The position numbers were made by a program, and so were the translations under genes. A stretch of DNA of 61,286 nucleotides from Streptomyces corallincola (GTDB taxonomy: Bacteria; Actinomycetota; Actinomycetes; Streptomycetales; Streptomycetaceae): contig NZ_JAHRXF010000039.1 in the NCBI RefSeq assembly GCF_019104725.1, positions 1 through 61,286 on the forward strand. The letters run 5' to 3'. Each line of letters begins with the position of its first letter. Positions within the stretch are counted from its first letter, which is position 1. Of this stretch, positions 59,891 through 61,286 are shown piece by piece. The notes beneath the pieces are model-generated. The model ran no database searches and had not been told where the DNA came from. It saw nothing but the letters and a program-made list of their open reading frames with translations.

Positions 59891-61039
59891 TCAGGCCCTC
59901 GGGTAGCGGGTGAGCCAGGCCGGGCTGGAGGCGGCCGGGGTGTGCAGGGCCGGGGACTGGGTCATCTCCATCGCGAAGTCGTCGGCGAGTTCGAGGATCG
60001 TCGCGCGGCCCTCCAGTCCGGCGAGCCAGGCAGGGGGGAGCGCGGTGTCGCCGTGCAGGGCGCCGAGCAGGCCGCCGGTGAGCGCCCCGGCCGCCGCCGA
60101 GGGGCCGCTCTGGTTCACGGCGAGGGTGAGCCCGTGGCGTACGTCGTCCCCGACGAGGGCGCAGTAGACGGCGACCGCGAGCAGCCCTTCCGCGCCGCCG
60201 CCCCCGGCGAGTTCCTCGACCCGTGAGGGGCCGGGCAGTCCCTGCCGTACGGCGCCGAGCGCGCGCTGGAGCGCGTCCGCGACGGGTTCGTGGCCGGACC
60301 GGGCGGCGAGCAGGGCGAGGGTGCGCTGGACGGCGCCGTCGAGACTCTCGCCGCGCGCGAGGGCGTGCACGAGGGCGGCGTACGCCCCCGCCGCGAGCTG
60401 CGCGGCGGGGTGGCCGTGGGTCTGGGCCGCGCACTCCACGGCGAGCTGGACGACGAGTTGCGGCTCCCAGCCGACCAGGAGCCCGAACGGCGCGGACCGG
60501 GTGGCCGCCTCGGGGCCGCGCTCGCCGGGGTTCTTGGGCGCCTCCGGGGTACCCATCCGCTCGTCGCCGAGGCCGACGAGGAGGCAGCGGGGCGGGGTGC
60601 GGCGGGCGTACAGCCACTCCTGCCGGGCCAGCCAGCCGTCCTGCTCGCGCCGTTCGTCGGGGCCCCAGTCCCGCTGGGTGGCGTACCAGCGGAGGTAGGC
60701 CCGGTGCAGGTCGGTGGGCGGGTGCCAGGCGCCGGTGTCCCGGCGGACCTGGGCGCGGACGAGGCCGTCCACGGTGAAGAGGGTGAGCTGGGTGTGGTGG
60801 GTGATGGTGCCGAGGGGGGCGGGGGTGGACGCCCGGGGTGCCGGGAGCGAGGTGGGGGTGGGGGCGAGGTCGAGGAGGCCCTCGGCGCCGTGCGCGTGCC
60901 GGATGGCGTCCAGCGGGAGTACGTCCACAGGGGCGCCGAGGGCGTCTCCGACGGCGGCGCCCAGCAGGGTGCCGCGTACCCGGCTGCGGAAGTCCTGCTG
61001 CTCGGCGCGGCCCCACACGGCACCGGACGTCCCGCTCAC
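59891..61039 (-). CDS. ADP-ribosylglycohydrolase-fold protein lacking metal ligands
   Basis: 382 aa. Overall DraG/ARH family: RGTLLGAAVGDALGAPVD near residue 20, ITHHTQLTLFTVDGLVRA near 80, and AVNQSGPSAAAGALTGGLLGALHG near 310, PPAWLAGLE. Catalytic families have TDDTQ and GDSDSTG at those places; here the Asp pairs are replaced by His81-His82 and Pro-Ser-Ala (312-316). So the two-magnesium site is absent and this is either a pseudo-enzyme that binds ADP-ribose or has another activity. GTG 61039 has GGAGG about 5 nt upstream. Confidence 0.82.
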   Translation of the reverse strand: MSGTSGAVWGRAEQQDFRSRVRGTLLGAAVGDALGAPVDVLPLDAIRHAHGAEGLLDLAPTPTSLPAPRASTPAPLGTITHHTQLTLFTVDGLVRAQVRRDTGAWHPPTDLHRAYLRWYATQRDWGPDERREQDGWLARQEWLYARRTPPRCLLVGLGDERMGTPEAPKNPGERGPEAATRSAPFGLLVGWEPQLVVQLAVECAAQTHGHPAAQLAAGAYAALVHALARGESLDGAVQRTLALLAARSGHEPVADALQRALGAVRQGLPGPSRVEELAGGGGAEGLLAVAVYCALVGDDVRHGLTLAVNQSGPSAAAGALTGGLLGALHGDTALPPAWLAGLEGRATILELADDFAMEMTQSPALHTPAASSPAWLTRYPRA

Positions 61040-61286
61040 CCGACCTCCCCAGCCCCAGCCCCGACCACGACCACGACGTGCGGCCGCGAGCACTGTATGC
61101 GAACGGAACCGGTCCTGTTCAGCCCACCAAAGGGGCGCGAAATGTCGATTCCGGTCAAGTGGGGAGGGTTGCGGGGCGGGGGGTAAGGCGGATTGCGGGG
61201 CGGAGATGGGGTGCGGGGCCGAGGGGGGTCGCGGAACGGGGGTGCGGGGCTGATGGGGTGTGCGGGGCGGGGGGGGGGGGGGGCGG
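61040..61286. other. Terminal G-rich non-coding stretch
   Basis: No gene. After a mixed segment (61087-61160) the sequence becomes a series of GCGGGG-type units and ends in a run of 15 G (61269-61283). Confidence 0.6.

Noticed and set aside
61143..61190. Short frame MSIPVKWGGLRGGG at the end
   Set aside because: Too short, no ribosome-binding site, runs into G-repeats.

Overview
The window is chromosomal DNA of a Streptomyces (high-GC actinomycete). The evidence is the very high GC with strong third-position GC bias, GTG/TTG starts, SsgA-family, SepX, HrdD-type sigma factor, DUF397/XRE and DUF6227 genes, a TTA (bldA-type) codon, and TANNNT -10 boxes sitting 6-7 nt before start codons. From memory, the gene order resembles the S. 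coelicolor core region from ssgE (SCO3158) to hrdD (SCO3202) and a little beyond; this was not checked against a database. No prophage, transposon, CRISPR array or large biosynthetic cluster is visible.

Layout. (1) 1-4.5 kb: remnant of a GntR regulator, two paralogous penicillin-binding transpeptidases in tandem, and an SsgA-like gene on the opposite strand. (2) 4.6-7.3 kb: an ECF-type nickel/cobalt importer operon (M-N fusion, Q, O) with a Nur-like operator on the promoter and a leaderless GTG start. (3) 7.4-14.7 kb: serine hydrolase, a four-copy intergenic repeat, DUF1876 gene, NAD(P) dehydrogenase with TetR, a complete tricorn protease, and a small hydrophilic protein. (4) 14.7-19.7 kb: short-chain dehydrogenase plus Baeyer-Villiger-type monooxygenase operon with a divergent MerR gene, exonuclease III, GNAT, tRNA-Ala(CGC). 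(5) 19.7-25.9 kb: sepX/glpR-like septal protein, RimJ-like GNAT, mogA, moaC, moeA, galU, and divergent 5-formyl-THF cyclo-ligase. (6) 26-38.4 kb: penicillin acylase-family enzyme, CvrA-type antiporter, MFS, FmdB, MTA phosphorylase, CpaB-like protein, mscL, P1-family peptidase, L,D-transpeptidase lipoprotein. (7) 38.4-46.3 kb: TTA-containing DUF6227 gene, TetR, hrdD with a sigma-R type promoter, GNAT, LigB-type dioxygenase/MarR pair, DHA2 efflux pump/TetR pair. (8) 46.8-61.3 kb: M6 protease, second-type lspA, tRNA-Arg(CCU), phytase-like esterase with a PHO-box-like array, a truncated MFS/ArsR pair, glutathione peroxidase, DUF397/XRE pair, GPP34 protein, D,D-carboxypeptidase, a large membrane protein, and a DraG-fold protein lacking its metal ligands.

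Common thread. Much of the window serves the cell envelope and septation: three penicillin-recognising enzymes, an L,D-transpeptidase, SsgA-like and SepX proteins, GalU, LspA and MscL. Stress and nutrient control is visible in the DNA as sigma-R, Nur and PhoP-like sites. The most notable observations are the Nur-like box on the leaderless importer, the sepX-moeA neighbourhood, the head-to-head truncated MFS/ArsR scar, the degenerate ADP-ribosylglycohydrolase metal site, the TTA codon in the DUF6227 gene, and a run of leaderless promoters.
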